Below are positions 5,290 through 5,822 of a DNA stretch of 5,822 nucleotides, piece after piece. Made by a program: the position numbers and the translations under genes. The stretch comes from Lachnoclostridium sp. UBA3775. GTDB taxonomy: Bacteria > Bacillota > Clostridia > Lachnospirales > Lachnospiraceae. Position 1 is the stretch's first letter, and every line of letters starts with the position of its first letter. The stretch spans positions 1-5,822 of the forward strand of contig DFFN01000140.1 of assembly GCA_002369525.1 (NCBI GenBank), written 5' to 3'. Below the pieces are notes generated by a model that was not told the origin of the DNA, did not search any database, and worked only from the letters and a program-made list of their open reading frames with translations.

Positions 5290-5413
5290 GGCAGAGTGCA
5301 TTTATTAAGTTTTAAGAGACAGGCTTACGTTCATCCTGACAAATCTGAATTGACCGAGCTCTTTTGAGCGAGGGATGCTTCTTGACCGCAAGGTCAAGAA
5401 GATGCACCCTGCC
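5290..5413. ncRNA. Candidate structured element (RNA or repeat) of unknown type
   Basis: GGCAGAGTGCAT (5290-5301) pairs with ATGCACCCTGCC (5402-5413) at 11 of 12 positions and encloses about 100 bases. Inside are GCTC-TTTT-GAGC (5358-5369) and a perfect 10-base-pair stem, CTTCTTGACC-GCAA-GGTCAAGAAG (5378-5401). On the plus strand the latter is capped by a GCAA (GNRA) tetraloop, on the minus strand by UUGC. AGGG.TGC at 5371-5377 can compete for GCACCCT at 5404-5410. The orientation is unclear: the GNRA loop favours the plus strand, while the adjacent terminator at 5265-5288 with its T tract favours the minus strand, as a 3' untranslated region or independent small RNA after the DUF4256 gene. 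It also contains copy 2 of the dispersed repeat, so a mobile or repetitive element is an alternative. I do not recognise a known RNA family. Confidence 0.4.
5331..5360 (+). repeat. Dispersed repeat, copy 2
   Basis: Shares TCATCCTGA and TGACCGAGCT, at identical spacing and strand, with 820-849. This copy lies inside the hairpin-rich element at 5290-5413. Confidence 0.55.
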
Positions 5414-5480
5414 TTACAAACTTGAATTTGCAATGTTTCAGTCCCATAAATTGCAGGGGTTTTATCGTTGAGTCCGGTGT

Positions 5481-5822
5481 TCAGACAAGAATATACCCTC
5501 TGAATCCGCGCACAGAATAGTAGGAATCCGCTCCGTTGTGAAAAGTAAAAACGGTATCATAACGCCGTTCGCAGAACAACGCGCCGCCCTTGCTACGTAT
5601 ATCCTCCGGCGTAGCAATCCAGCTTGACGTTTTCAAATCAAATGAACCGAGACGTTGCAGTCGACGATAGAGTTCCTCCGTCATCATCGATATGCCGATC
5701 TCTTTCGCTTTCCGCTCGGCGCTGCTTGACGGCGGGTTTTTAGCGCGGCTATGCAACGCCTTTTCGTCATAGCACAGGCTTCTTCGCCCGACGGGCGATT
5801 CCTTTGCGCAGTCGCAGAAAAT
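5481..5822 (-). CDS. DUF4256 family protein, N-terminus beyond window edge
   Basis: The last 113 residues of a protein of unknown function; intact members are roughly 180-200 residues. The frame is open to the right edge, beginning IFCDCAKESPVGRRSLCYDEKAL, so a TTG at 5756 sometimes chosen as a start is internal. Family hallmarks visible include the ESP.GRRS.CYD segment, the run GISMMTEELYRRLQRLGSFD, the segment KTSSWIATPEDIRSKGGALF and the end ERRYDTVFTFHNGADSYY followed by RGFRG. The protein appears soluble, with no membrane segment in the visible part. No biochemical role is established for the family to my knowledge. The gene ends ahead of the hairpin-rich region at 5249-5413, which may form its 3' untranslated region. 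Confidence 0.9.
   Translation of the reverse strand: MFCDCAKESPVGRRSLCYDEKALHSRAKNPPSSSAERKAKEIGISMMTEELYRRLQRLGSFDLKTSSWIATPEDIRSKGGALFCERRYDTVFTFHNGADSYYSVRGFRGYILV

Noticed and set aside
5435..5445. GTTTCAGTCCC resembling the end of a CRISPR repeat
   Set aside because: Single occurrence, no regularly spaced copies or spacers, no cas genes.

Overview
The window reads as a fragment of a low- to mid-GC Firmicutes chromosome. A gut or rumen clostridium of the Lachnospiraceae type is my best guess, judging from strong AGGAGG ribosome sites, codon use, A/T-rich intergenic DNA and the flavour of the proteins. This is inference; no taxonomic marker gene is present. All genes I support lie on the minus strand, so transcription runs from the right edge to the left edge.

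Layout, right to left in the direction of transcription. (1) The C-terminal half of a DUF4256 protein enters from the right edge and stops at 5481. (2) About 600 bases without an intact gene follow. They hold a cluster of hairpins (5249-5413), a bidirectional hairpin (5199-5217), an excellent sigma-A-type promoter (5112-5140) and a 38-codon coding-like remnant without a normal start codon. (3) A two-gene, translationally coupled operon encodes an ECF-type sigma factor (4324-4881) and a single-pass membrane protein that is probably its regulator or partner (3492-4337). A near-perfect intrinsic terminator closes it (3396-3431). (4) A relic-like stretch (3193-3341) follows. (5) Next is a large gene for a kinase-fold protein with a DRHxxN...IDND catalytic signature (1084-3076). 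Its reading frame is broken near the start by one extra base in an A7 run. (6) An intergenic stretch with small palindromes and a diverged copy of a repeat also found near the right end (759-1083). (7) The decayed remains of an isochorismatase-family hydrolase gene, with its centre deleted (572-758). (8) A GNAT acetyltransferase gene runs off the left edge (1-400).

The intact core is the sigma factor plus membrane protein pair, which looks like a signal-responsive transcription unit. The kinase-like gene lies directly downstream but behind a terminator and with its own ribosome site, so I see no direct evidence that it belongs to the same system. The number of relics (internally deleted hydrolase, frame-broken kinase, start-less coding stretches, dispersed repeat) suggests an accessory region undergoing decay. 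The points most worth following are the kinase frameshift, the kinase family itself, the structured and repeated element near 5250-5413, and the possible hairpin switch over the sigma-factor ribosome site.
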